Below are positions 36,115 through 46,960 of a DNA stretch of 64,000 nucleotides, one piece after another; the stretch's first letter is position 1, and every line of letters begins with the position of its first letter. A program made the translations under genes and the position numbers. This DNA comes from Gyrodactylus bullatarudis (taxonomy: Eukaryota > Platyhelminthes > Monogenea > Gyrodactylidea > Gyrodactylidae): NCBI GenBank assembly GCA_012064415.1, contig SSNU01000078.1, positions 1-64,000 on the forward strand. Reading direction: 5' to 3'. The notes under the pieces are model-generated. The model saw nothing but the letters and a program-made list of their open reading frames with translations, did not search any database and had not been told where the DNA came from.

Positions 36115-37077
36115 TTCCGAAATGTAAAAGAATAACAATACTATTTATGATTATGTAACATATATTGTTTAAATGGAGAAAAACTTTAAATACAATTTTA
36201 TTATCATCCTCTATAGTACTTGTGTTTGTCAACTTGTTTCACAGAACCTATATCATCTTCTTTGCATACAAGATTGGCTTGAATTTGGATCATTACCTCG
36301 TTTTGTTCATCTTGATTATCTTTTTGATTTTTTGCTTCGTCTTTCAAGGCTTTTGAATAAAAATTTTCGAAAAAGTTAGTTTGCGACCCAGACATGAAAT
36401 TTCGTAAAATTAATGAAATCACCTGTAGTTTTGTTTAAATTATGTTTGTGATATTTTAAAATTTCGAAAATTTTTTACTGTATTTTTACTTTGGAGTCTC
36501 AATTCTTCACTCAAAAGTCTTTTAATTAGGCCAATGATTCAGTCTGAATTGTAGCCTTAGAAAAAGAAACTTGAGACGAAATTGAAACGGTGAACTTGGT
36601 ATCCGTTGGAATTTTTTAGCCGCCAACTTAATTACTAAATACAAAATGTAGATAGAAATTCGAAAAATTATCGAGAGGAAATTAAATAGCTAAGACAAAT
36701 CTGACGTTCTTATCAAGTATATTCATCTCTCCTCGATAATTCAGATTTTCCCTCCAATCATTGTTGTTTCTTTTGCATGATTGCATTGCAACGCAATCAA
36801 TGAAACCAAGATCTTCTTAGAAGGAGAATAAAGAAATCTAGATAAAAGATAATCTTTGAATAGTTTGGTGCGCAATTTCAAAAATAGAATTTATTGAGTT
36901 CAGTTGATGGTAGAGCAAGAAAATTTAGAGACACTTACTTGGTTAACCCATGATGACAATTTTTATCCTATTCAAGTAATCGATGAAAGATCAGAGATTC
37001 CCTAATTCATGTCAATTAGTTTTATGATAGAGAGAAGGCTTTCTTGAATTCCTTGTATTTTACTTTATCTACTCAAG
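36115..37077. other. Intergenic DNA
   Basis: AT-rich; short open frames on both strands near 36170-36420 overlap each other and are not recognisable. A weak match to a foldback-D arm (gaaatttcgtaaaatt) lies near 36390. No gene seen. Confidence 0.4.
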
Positions 37078-37330
37078 ATATCGTCAACTAGGTCAAATGA
37101 TCATCTAAAGAAGGATACAGCAGTGACAAGACACATCAAACAGGAAAATCATGAGACTTCGATTTCTAATTTCTCAGTTTTGTATAAAAATGCGGGTGAT
37201 GACAGCACAGATTTGTGGGTGAACGAGAAATTCTTCATCAATATCTTTAAACCAAACCTGTGTTCAGAAAAACTACTCTTATAATCTTCAATTACCATGG
37301 CCTATGTGAGCTTTTTCACTTTTCTCTTCA
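37078..37330 (+). pseudogene. Penelope-like element GIY-YIG tail fragment
   Basis: Reading S-T-R-S-N-D-H-L-K-K-D-T-A-V-T-R-H followed by S-I-S-N-F-S-V-L-Y-K-N-A-G-D-D-S-T-D, this is the second half of the GIY-YIG endonuclease that follows reverse transcriptase in Penelope-like elements. It aligns almost residue for residue with the fragment at 50040-50380, which also holds the Y-I-G motif. It then continues C-V-Q-K-N-Y-S-Y-N-L-Q-L-P, a block shared with the minus-strand fragment at 46690-46960. The upstream reverse transcriptase and the G-x-Y-I-G part are missing here. Confidence 0.65.
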
Positions 37331-37995
37331 CTGTTGCTATTTACTGATTTTGGTGTTTTTTCAGCTCTCAAATATTCTAATTTTCAATTTTTACTATACT
37401 TCTTTCAAAATACTATATTCAATGAATTTAAAACTTTTATCATTATTTATGTGTCACTACTGATGAACCATAAAGAAATGAACATTTGGTGAATAAAAAC
37501 TTTTCTTCTATAACTACAAATTATCTACTCAAGATACAAGTGCAATCAATTTTCAGATTTAAAAAATTTGATTTTGGTAATTTTACAAAACTGTACCAAC
37601 AGATAACAATAAAATGGCTATTTGAAAACTTTTTAATTGTAAGAAATCGTTCTAAGCAGAGCATATTGGAAAATATGGAGTATCATTTCAAGATTTTAAT
37701 TCAACAGCCCTAATGAAAAAAGTTAATAAATCAACCGATTTCAGGTGATTAATCTTTAAAATAAATAGATATAATCGAAAAAACCCTTGTGACTTGTGAA
37801 TAAAATAACATTGAATGCATGCAGCGGTGGATATTGTAAAAAATTAAGAAATTTTGGTTAAAAAATAATAATTACATTTATTTATCCTTTATTCAATAAA
37901 TAAATGTATCATACTTTATTACAGAATGTTTAATCATTAAAATAAATAACAAATAAAATTCAATCTTATTAATTGATAAAAGGATAAGGTACAAA
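37331..37995. other. Intergenic; P2X poly(A) signal side
   Basis: No gene. On the minus strand AATAAA at about 37914-37919 (seen as tttatt on plus), 77 bases past the P2X stop codon, is the likely poly(A) signal of that gene. Confidence 0.5.
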
Positions 37996-40900
37996 TTAAG
38001 ACGTATGCACTAAAGCCTGTTGTTTAGAGTCATTTTCATTGTTTTTATTCAAAAGATCGAGAATACGTACTGAATTCTTATTGGCTGATGAATTATTACT
38101 CGAATCTTGGTCCTTATTTTGTGAGGAAGAAACTGAATTACTCAATATATCAGTACGATCTAATTCCTTGATTTTTTTCTCCCAATAGTCATTCTGATAA
38201 AGGTTGTAGAGTTTGGTTACAGATTTTTTCGGCTCTTGTACAGTCTGAAATTTTGCATTTTTGTATACTTTTCGAGATCCGAATAGATTTAATACGATAA
38301 AATCACACAATGTTGGCGCCTAAATAATAAATATTATCAACTACAAGTTGAAACAAATAGCTATTCTTTGAAATACAGTGAATGAAACAGAAAGCAAAAG
38401 AAAACTTTTCAGTTGTGAACTAATCAAATAAGGGAAAACTTTACAGGCATTACACACTAAACAGAAGATATTTAAATTGAATTTTAACAAGGACTATTGG
38501 TTAGATCAATATTTGACAAGCTTATCAAATTGAAATCTCCATTTTAGCGAGAAAGCTTCATAAGCAGTGTAAAAAGTTATTTGATTAAATCGGGAAATGA
38601 TTTCAGTTCGTGATGAGACAAAATCAAAATTGAGATTTTTATTGACAGAATAAGGTAAATTTGAACGAGAATGTTATTCACATTAATCGTTGGAAAGATT
38701 GCAGTAAACTAGCTGGATCATTCTACGTTTATATGGAAGCTGAAAATTTGTTTAACCAAATATATACATCGATAGATACTGAAAAGTGTCATAGAGGAAA
38801 TATTCTTTGGTGTTTGAAGAAGTTTCTAAAAATAACTTGAGTAAAAATAAAACGTGACAAAAGGAAAGGAAAATTAAGACAAGCTATTCGGTCAAATTTG
38901 TTATCAAAATTAAATTTTATAATAAAGGGGGATTATTCATTAAAATCAAAGACTGAATGGGGTTTTTAAAAAGAGGTTGTATAAAAGATATCTATATATT
39001 TTTAGATGTTTTTAAAGGGAAAACAAGAAAAATCTTTTTGACGTTTTTCAAAAATAAATGCCAAAAAATTTATTGTAAATTTTTCTCCGGATGTTAAAAA
39101 TTAAGTTCTTTATTTTAAATGTCGTGATAAAGATCAATAAATATCCTTGGAAACGTAGCCAAACAGGTCATTCAGTATATTCAATTTATTCTTCAATCAA
39201 ATTTGTAGAATTTCAAGATCATGGGTTTTTTTGACCAAAAAATATGAAAGCAAGCGGCGTTAACTCGCTTAATAATTGGAGCTTTGTCAATAAATATTTT
39301 ATAATATAAATTTATGAAGATTTTTTATCCATACTGGGTAGTGTACATAACCAAAAGATCATGCATCCACAATACACAGAGAGTTGATGTATTTATTCTA
39401 AAGAAATCCCTAAAAGCAAAAAGTCAGGTTTCAGTTAAAATATCCAAGCTAGGATGGTCTAAAACTTTGAAAAACTTGAATAGATATCTAGTAAGTGGGA
39501 AGGCAAGTATCGAGTAAACTATAGCAAGAATCCCTAAAGGAACAGTTTTAAAATAATGATTCTCTACACGTGTCTGGAATCAACATGTTTTATTATATTT
39601 TTCATTAAGGTAATCAGAAACATACAAATTTTACAAATCGTGATGCTATTATCGGAACATATTCAATCCATATAAAGGTGAAAATTAATTGAAATCATCA
39701 TAACTAGAGTCAGAAAATGCTGTTATTATTACAAATGCATTGGTTGATTTATTTCATAGAAAAAGTTGGATTAAATTACTTACCAAGCCCATAAGGGCAA
39801 GACTTGATCCAATATTCATGGTGAAGGGTAAGAAATTGAATTTGCCTGCATTTCCATTGACATAAATGATGAAGCGAACCCCGTAGGCTTTTATTAGGTC
39901 TCTGTATAAGGTTCCATTGATTCTGTAGTAATTTGCATAGCGAAAATTGAAGCCTTCGCCAACTTTTGCGTTAGTATCATCAAGACGATTGAATGAATAG
40001 ACAGGATTACAGTAAATGTCAGAATAATCCAGATTACATTCCCAATCGATGCGTATACCTATGACACCACCCTGTAATAGTAATTTTCTTTTATTCACAA
40101 TTTAAAATCGTTCACTTTATTCTCAGTCTGTCACTCGTTGAATCTCGAAAATTTATATATTTTAATGTTTAGAATAGAATTTTGAAAATATTTCAATTAA
40201 TTAAAACATTTCATGCTGAGGCAAAGAGGGCTTTGAAAAATATTACAAGTATTTACTGTAAATTGAAATATAAATTCAACAAAAATTGATAATTTTAATG
40301 AATAATTCGCTTTCATAAATGTGAAAATTGATCGGAGAAAGTGTCATTAGAAGGCTCAAAAACAAGCTTATTTATAGAAATATAGGTTCGTCCAGATTGA
40401 TTTTTTCGACCTATTCTTACCAAGTGACACACTTGAGCCACATAATGTAACAGAACCTGTTGATGGCAATGACATAAATACCTTTTTTCAATGATTTTCA
40501 AGTCGATATAGTCTATATAATATATAATATATATTCTATAATATAATACAAGGAAATAAGTCTAAGATGAATAATAATTTATCAATAACGAAATCAACAC
40601 TAAACAAGGCTTAGACAATAATTATTGATTAAATTCTTGAATTACATTTTAACGAGTTTTGTTTATTAGGTGTTGATATTAAAAACTAAATATTATTTAC
40701 CTAGTTGAACTGGAATATACTCATGTCATCTGATCAACAAAAGATATTCATGATTTTTAGCGCTATTTCTTACAGTTAACCTGATATTAAATTTTAGTTT
40801 CAAAAACATACTCAAAAGACTCACTTTGATATAGAAATCCTTGTCAACTTTTGCTTCCTCGAATATCGTTCCAAATCTAATAATTGGACAAAATTTATAT

Positions 40901-41621
40901 TCCGGATGAGTCTTATTGTAGGAGCAAGAATTAAAGAATCTTCTACTGGCCCATGGTTGAATGTTGCGTCTTTTCACATTAAACTTTGGAAATTCAATGT
41001 CATTTTTAATCAAAACAGTATAATCATCTACACTTGGGAATGTGTATTTGTCTCCTGGATAATTGATGAACTTCTTATCGTTCTCTCCAGGACACCAACC
41101 GCGAACTTGACAGGTTTTGGTCACATCATCACAAATGCCAGTTAACATTCCATTCTTCGAAGTCTTTCCCTCCTTACAGTCTGTATTTTTCTCACATTTG
41201 AATCTGCTCTCAAACTAATGAATAAGTTATGAAATATATCTTACTTCAGTACAGTTGGATATCTTTTGTTCATTTGTTGTAACAATGTTGGTAAGAACAA
41301 AAAAAGCATTATTTTCTAGTGGTGGAATGACATAGTCAGCTGTATCCCAGGGACGCTTAATGCTAGAATTTTCTTCATCTAAACTGTATCCAACTCCTTT
41401 CACCTTTGTTGAGACTGAGCTAATAGCTGAATCATTATCTTGATAACCTCTTTCATAAATCATTACCCAGCTAAAATAATTAACAAAGGGCTGAATTACC
41501 AAACGCAATAGATGCATATTATAAGCTGTATAATTCGGTGAATTATTCCAATCTTGGGATTTTCTATCTGTACGACCTTGGGAGTTTCATACTCGAATAG
41601 AGAGTTGAGATAACGACTCAT
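37996..41621 (-). CDS. P2X purinoceptor (ATP-gated cation channel)
   Basis: Five exons, 449 residues: 41500-41621, 41245-41470, 40825-41214, 39784-40071, 37996-38319 (1350 nt, all phases kept). P2X subunits form trimeric ATP-gated Na+/Ca2+ channels at the plasma membrane. Family marks in order: T13-P14-K15 (the N-terminal T-x-K site), TM1 about 26-46, K63 and K65 in T-K-V-K-G and later N288-F289-R290 and K307 (the ATP-contacting residues), a cysteine-rich ectodomain with W-C-P, G-G-V-I-G-I at the start of exon 4, TM2 about 325-353, and Y361-K-N-A-K365, the Y-x-x-x-K stabilising motif. The tail after it (about 85 residues, Ser/Asn-rich) is not conserved. The first two introns are only 29 nt (41471-41499) and 30 nt (41215-41244). 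P2X genes are absent from Drosophila and nematode models but present in several crustaceans and chelicerates (from memory). Confidence 0.95.
40501..40560. repeat. AT dinucleotide-rich microsatellite
   Basis: A run of tataatatataatatatatt type sequence at about 40508-40548, within the intron between P2X exons 3 and 4. No function inferred. Confidence 0.6.
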
Positions 41622-41788
41622 TTAATTTGAACAATTCATTTAAAATAGTTTCCTCTAAATTATCATACTAGATTAATACTATTAAAAGAAATCAAGCAGA
41701 TGCAAATAAGAATTTTTACTTTTAATTTGCATTAATATATATTTTGTACATCAATAATCACAATTTCGAATAAAAAACGTTTTAAATC

Positions 41789-41914
41789 TTATGGTGTCAA
41801 AAGAGCTCTTCTCATCTTGGGAGGATCAGGACCCATTAGGTAGTTCGCTAGATCTGTCACCACCGAGGCTAGAGCCATAGCAGGCACAATGGAAATGACA
41901 TTCATGCAAGGCAT
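41789..41914 (-). CDS. Possible 41-residue membrane micropeptide
   Basis: The minus-strand frame from ATG at 41914 to TAA at 41789 encodes 41 residues. It starts MPCMNVISIVPAMALASVV, one hydrophobic segment, and then runs to D-P-P-K-M-R-R-A-L-L-T-P. About 35-50 bases upstream (41947-41964) is a TATA-like sequence (aatataatataaatacgc, read on minus), well placed for transcription starting near 41920. GC content is higher than in the flanks, as in real exons here. It sits between the divergent P2X and 42111 genes. I do not recognise the family; a small mitochondrial or ER membrane protein is a guess. It could instead be an exon of a longer gene or chance. Confidence 0.4.
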   Translation of the reverse strand: MPCMNVISIVPAMALASVVTDLANYLMGPDPPKMRRALLTP

Positions 41915-42110
41915 TTCTATTCTTAATTAACATTCTTAATTGCCAGCGTATTTATATTATATTGTGCATGATTCAGTGCACAAACGCAAAATCATTGCGA
42001 TGAACCATTGTAAAAATGGACATTTTTACGTGAAAAAGAGTTCATTTGATGTAATATTCGATAGATAATAATAGTGATTGTGTTGTACTAGGCTAGACCA
42101 TAATCATTTG

Positions 42111-42943
42111 ATGCTGAATGACCAGGTAATCCCTTCAAATAAAAGTGTCAACAAAATTCTCGATAATGTTTCTTATATTCCCAAGTATTTAATCAGACAA
42201 GAGGCTAAGGCTCGCTTTCAAGAAATGATAAACTCCATCCATTCTAATCACCAGTCACAATCCAGGAATTCTTCCTTTCCAATCAACAGAAATCATCATT
42301 ATAATTGTAATAGGAGAAGAGAAGCATCATTTCTAAATGGAGATTCGCCCTGGGCAAAAACAGTTCAATTTTTAGCTGCAATTTGGGCGCTTAGCCGAAT
42401 ATCTGAATTGGAAAAGAATGAAATTTGTGACTTTAATAAGCCAATTATTGACAATGACACAAAAGAGAGATTTCATCAAACAAGTCAAATCAGTGAATTT
42501 CCGCCATCATCCTTGAACTCTCCGACAAATTCTTTCGGCTTTGTCAACACTCCCCAAATTGGTGAGTTAAAATTTTCTATTATCTTTTATTAAATCATGT
42601 ATATACTTGTAAGTAACAATACAAAAATAATTAATAAATTAACTTTGATTAAAACTATCAAATACTTCAAGTTGAAACCCATTTCCCGCCAATGATGCCA
42701 GCTTTCATGGAATCTTCCACCTTATCTTCTCCATCTTCAAATCCTCCCATATTCAGTCCGATCGTTACCAATTATCCCTACCAAGAGCATGTGGTTTTCA
42801 GAAAAGAAATGCAAACAAGCACTCCTTCTTCATTTGGTTCAAATAGCTCTTTGAATGTTGTTCATTGCGAAAATCACCATTCCAGGAAGAAGATGAACGA
42901 AAAAGCAGTTGATTTCTTTAAGAAAAAGTTTAAAAAAAAATAA
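42111..42943 (+). CDS. Unrecognised Ser/Asn-rich protein, two exons
   Basis: Exons 42111-42561 and 42672-42943 join in phase (ATT G|TT GAA; donor gtgagt, acceptor ttcaag) to give 240 residues. The first ATG in the frame is at 42111; the frame is open further upstream with an AG (tactag) at 42088, so a 5' exon is possible. Visible features: a helix-prone block P-W-A-K-T-V-Q-F-L-A-A-I-W-A-L-S-R near residue 80, Ser/Pro/Asn-rich stretches, and a lysine-rich end (K-K-K-F-K-K-K) that could be a nuclear localisation signal. An AATAAA overlaps the stop codon. I do not recognise a domain, and give no function. Confidence 0.65.
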
Positions 42944-43300
42944 AATGCTATTAAAATTGACCTACAAATGATTTTTATCGATAGGTAAATGAAAACTAGA
43001 TCTTTTGTTCGCTAACCTGTATTAGAAATTAATTCTGTATCCAAAATAACTTAATTCTTCTCGGTCTAGGAGAATTTACTACGGAGTTGAGGGGGATTGA
43101 CACTTTGATTTCAAGATAGGCCCCCAGTAAGACACAGCGTGTGTGACGAAGTATCAAACTTTTATTAGTACATTTTTTAAATTTTTATATGAGAATGAAT
43201 GAATTTGAATAATTTTGGAAATAAAATTATATTTATATATTAAAATTAATAGTGTATGAACTCTAGAATAAAAATCTGAATCTTTTCTTGGTAATCCTAG

Positions 43301-44991
43301 TCAATTAATGGCCTGATGGCATCTGGAAAAAAAGGAACAAGATTAATACAGAATCGTTATTTGGAGAGACTTCTTAAAAACCTACTGGTTCTTCATTACA
43401 ATGAGCAGGGCTGCCTCTGAAAATAAATCCTCCATTTGATAACGATAATTTTCAACCCTGGGTGCCTTCAAGTTCCCCTTGCTACCCTTACGAAAGGAAT
43501 CTTCTTCTTCTAGAATTCGTTGTAGTTCAGCTTTGTTTGTCTTGAGTAGATTTTCGATTTTATCCAGGGTTCCCTGATCAATTGATTGCATCAGGTCTCT
43601 GAAGAAAAAAAAGTTAAAGAATTAAATAAATTCATCTTGTGAGAAAACTCTTGCCAATTTACTTCAAATTATCCTTGCGTTCATTCCAGATGATTTGAAA
43701 TAAATCCTCAGAGGCTCTCCATTTAACCTGCATGTCATCGTGACAAATTAGGCCCAATTGTGTTATTCTATGAATTTGACGGGCAATACTAAATAGATAA
43801 TCTCTTCTTAACAAGATTGCTGGTTGGTCTAGAGCTAAGCGCAGTGCAATTTCATTAGTGGCCAGATTGAAATGATTAAGGTTGCTCGTACTTATCCGAC
43901 CACTACTCTTGGAGAAGATTATAGACTGCTCACGAATGAGTTGGATCCTTTCCTTGCTATCTGGCTCGAGGGAGAAGATTTTCTAGAAAAGATTTTAATG
44001 AAAAAAATTTAAATTCATCATCACTCATTAAATTTTTTCTCGGAATTATTATTCAAAAAAATAAATTTATCAATCGAAATTAACATAAGTCTTCAAGAGG
44101 AATTAGTTTAATTTATGTTAATTAAATAAATTTTAAATGGAAGTAAATATCCTCTCAAGTTAACAGCAAGTTTTCTTGACGAGTCTTGATTCAAGTGTAT
44201 GAAATTTTAAGTGTAGCTTACCGAAACTTTTGCTGTTTTTGTACTTGAGGATGGAGTCAGGTCTTCTCTAAATGTTGGTATTTGTGGACGAAAAGCATCA
44301 ATGGCGACAGTAATTTTTCTCTTGTCACTATCGAGTAGTTGAGTAACCTGTTCTGTTTTCTGATTTGTTATATCATTCAATGGCATTGGATAGGGTCTCT
44401 TGCGTAATTCTCTAGAAATTTCAGATGTTTTACGTTTTATCGGCGTGGAGCTATCCGGAGAACTTTGAGATGTCTGTTGAATTGTATTTTGTAACATTTG
44501 GACGGGATAATTTGTAACTCCTCGACTCATTGAATTGAACATTTGAGGGTCTAGACAAATTTCAGTTTAAATTCTAAGAAAATCTAAGTGTGAAACATAC
44601 CATTGGGATTATAACAATTGGGCATAACATGAGGTTGAAGGAAATTCTGTATTGAAGACCAGAGACTAGCATCTTGGAAGAAGGGACTTGAACATCCGTT
44701 TGTCTCTTGTTGAATGGACGAATGACTTGATTCTGTTGAATTGACTGGCTTATGCAAAGCTTTGACGAGTCTACGTACATGTAACGGCTTCTCGTTCATA
44801 CCAACCAGTCGTAGGAGCTCGTCAAATTCATTTTGGTCATTCATTGTTTCCCTGAGTTGTTCAATATCATCGCCACCAATTTCAATAAACTTTTCATAAT
44901 ACTCCAAGAGATTGGCTGTCTTCAAAAGGTTATAAATGTTATTCCATCGCTCTTGGACATCTGGTGTAGAATGAGAACCTTCTGTCTTCAT
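43301..44991 (-). CDS. NAB: NAB transcriptional co-repressor (EGR/NGFI-A-binding)
   Basis: Five coding exons, 424 residues: 44601-44991, 44222-44550, 43663-43982, 43386-43598, 43301-43322 (1275 nt, phases kept). NAB proteins bind EGR zinc-finger factors in the nucleus and repress or tune their targets. NCD1, the EGR-binding and multimerising domain, spans about residues 13-85 with L-L-E-Y-Y-E-K-F, G39-G-D-D and K68-P-L-H-V-R-R; this block is diagnostic. NCD2, the repression domain, lies at about 241-346 (exon 3). The linker is Ser/Thr-rich with a basic patch (R-K-R-P-Y-P). The start is the M of M-K-T-E-G-S at 44991; a 5'-UTR intron of just 39 nt (45008-45046) lies upstream. The last exon codes only seven residues and is the least certain part. 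Introns are 50-239 nt. Confidence 0.92.
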
Positions 44992-45046
44992 GAAATAATT
45001 TGAATAACTAATTGGGTAGAGGTGTAAAGTTAATTTAAACACTTAC

Positions 45047-45202
45047 CTCACCAACTTATTATCCAATAGGCAAATGTGATTGGTTAGTTGAAGTGGGAAA
45101 ATCGTAATTCAATTCTGATTGGCTAATAAATTCAATTACGTTCTCTTATAAAAATATATTGCGTTTTTCTAATTTTTGTAATACTTTCATAGAAATTTAT
45201 TA
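45047..45202. promoter_or_regulatory. Shared head-to-head promoter, NAB / GTPase
   Basis: The two genes start in opposite directions with about 150 bases between the NAB 5'-UTR donor (45041-45046) and the GTPase ATG (45203). On the plus strand cttataaaaatata at about 45147-45160 is a good TATA box for the GTPase gene, 40-55 bases before its ATG. The repeated tgattgg pentamer-type blocks (cattggtt-like at 45078 and 45118) are CCAAT-box-like. Regulation is inferred only from arrangement. Confidence 0.5.
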
Positions 45203-45850
45203 ATGGATTTGATAAATCTAAGGCTTAGTGTTATTGGCAGCTTATCAGTAGGCAAATCGACAATATTAAAACAATACTGTAATGAAGAATTTGATATAGG
45301 AAAGTCGTCTCCGACCATTGGACTTGATTTATACTCAAAAAATATCACATTTGAGGATAGGAATATTCAGCTAAGCCTATGGGAATCTTCAGGAGACAAA
45401 AAGTTTATATGTATGACTAAAACTGCGTGTAGTAATGCCCATGGTTTAATTGTTGTATACGACGTAACTAACGAATTCTCTTTTAAAGATGCAGAAGATT
45501 GGATTGAGACAATTAAGGATCAGACATTTGTTCTTGTTGGAAATAAAACAGATATTGAAGGGGAACGTAAAATAGAAAAATCCCAGGGAGAACAGTTGGC
45601 AGAAAAATATTCAACTAAATACTTTGAATGTTCTGCCAATGAGAATGTTGGAATTAATGATATATTTGAAGGTTTAATAATGATTCTCATTATTAATGAT
45701 AAGCTACCCGTTCATAGCTCCCTTGGTAAGGATAATCGGACTATACCTGATTCCGAAGACTATGAAAAGACTGCTGAAGAAGACTCCAAGAGTTCTAAAC
45801 GACTAATTTTTTGTTATAATTGTTGTTTGAGGCCAAAAGAAATTAAATGA
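45203..45850 (+). CDS. Divergent Rab/Ras-like small GTPase, intronless
   Basis: A single-exon frame of 215 residues. Nucleotide-binding motifs are present: P-loop G12-S-L-S-V-G-K-S-T20, switch I T38, G113-N-K-T-D117 and S144-A-N146. Switch II reads W60-E-S-S-G-D65 where Rabs have W-D-T-A-G-Q, so the catalytic glutamine and the magnesium-ligand aspartate are both changed; GTP hydrolysis may be slow. The C-terminus has cysteines at 204, 207 and 208 (C-Y-N-C-C) but eight residues follow, so a normal terminal prenylation motif is missing. Rab-like fit rests on W-x-x-x-G-D-K-K-F and the overall length. The lack of introns next to intron-rich genes suggests a retrocopy. AATAAA follows at 45875-45880. 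The frame is unbroken, so it is probably expressed. Confidence 0.8.
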   Translation: MDLINLRLSVIGSLSVGKSTILKQYCNEEFDIGKSSPTIGLDLYSKNITFEDRNIQLSLWESSGDKKFICMTKTACSNAHGLIVVYDVTNEFSFKDAEDWIETIKDQTFVLVGNKTDIEGERKIEKSQGEQLAEKYSTKYFECSANENVGINDIFEGLIMILIINDKLPVHSSLGKDNRTIPDSEDYEKTAEEDSKSSKRLIFCYNCCLRPKEIK

Positions 45851-46431
45851 TAAATTAAACTTGATCGTTTTTAAAATAAAAAAAGATATTTTCAGAAAAC
45901 TGCTTAATTTCGACAGTGTTATTCATCTGATTCCATGCTAAAATTTCGAATTTTTCATTTGAAATACACTCATTTTTAGTTCAATTTCATAAATATAGGA
46001 ATGAGGATCGTTGACAATTAGTTAAAGACCAAGGTTTGTTAAATTGACTGAGAATCTTTTTGTCCACTTGACAGAGATACCTAGGACAAGAAAACTGTAA
46101 TTACCGAATTAGAAACGATTTCCTCAAAAATGATTGGTAAGACATTCTTCCTTGACACCTTCGCTTAGAATTGTGATAATTCAAGGAGATGAAGTGTTTA
46201 GAGAAGTGAAAAAAATCCCCTTGAATAAGTGAGAGTCTTGTTATCTCTTTCTAAGATCGATATAAAGAGCTACGTATTAGATGTAATACCTGGATATCTT
46301 ACTTACTTTGGTTAGAAAATAAATAATACATTAAGGTAGGGTGAAATTTTAACTTTATTTTCGTACGGACTTTTCTGATAGAGCTAAGCATTATTTTGTT
46401 TGTTGCATGTGTCTTGAATGATTCGTTATTA
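45851..46431. other. Intergenic DNA
   Basis: Contains the GTPase poly(A) signal (AATAAA, 45875-45880). Nothing else recognised. Confidence 0.5.
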
Positions 46432-46670
46432 AAGCTAATTAATATGAAGTTGAGAATCTATGATTTTTACAGAAATCTCGATTTTATCATCAAGAATTCG
46501 AATTTCTTCAAGATTTTTTTGTCTAATCTTGATCCTGAAAAACCTCTTTCGATCAGCCTCCCACTTTCAAATCAATAAAAATTTTCAGCTCAAAGTTCGA
46601 AAAAACGGGATGGCCCAAATGGGAATTTGAAAAATTACCATATTTAAAAAAATAAGAAAATCAGAATAGA
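46432..46670. mobile_element. MITE, family B, left-end fragment
   Basis: Starts aaagctaattaatatgaagt and follows the 13621 and 56484 copies (tctatgatttttacagaaat, then cagctcaaagttcgaaaaa). The right end is not seen, so the copy is truncated by neighbouring Penelope-like sequence. Confidence 0.55.
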
Positions 46671-46689
46671 ATTTGAGCTCAAAAAACAC

Positions 46690-46960
46690 CTAAACTCTCC
46701 AATAAATAGCAAAAATTGAGAGAAAAGTGTAAAAGCTCCCATAGGCTAAGGTAGTTGAAGATTATAAGAATGGTTCTTTTGAACACATAATTCTGGTTTA
46801 TATAAAGATTTATGATTAATTTCTACTTTTCTTCCCTTGACTCTTTTAGTGATTTTATCTTCAAGGCTTCGTCCTATTTGGATTCGCGGAATAAACTTCA
46901 TTTTTAAAACCTTCTCTTCCGCGACGCAATCCCTCATTCTTCTCCCACTACTTGTTATTC
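46690..46960 (-). pseudogene. Penelope-like element 3' fragment
   Basis: On the minus strand the frame contains F-I-P-R-I-Q-I-G-R-S-L-E-D-K-I and ends C-V-Q-K-N-H-S-Y-N-L-Q-L-P. The last block and about 70 following bases match the 3' part of the fragment at 37078-37330. The region is therefore assigned to the same element family; it lacks catalytic domains. Confidence 0.5.

Noticed and set aside
42078..42110. Upstream extension of the 42111 gene
   Set aside because: The frame is open but lacks an ATG; a TTG start has no support in an animal gene, so the ATG at 42111 was used.
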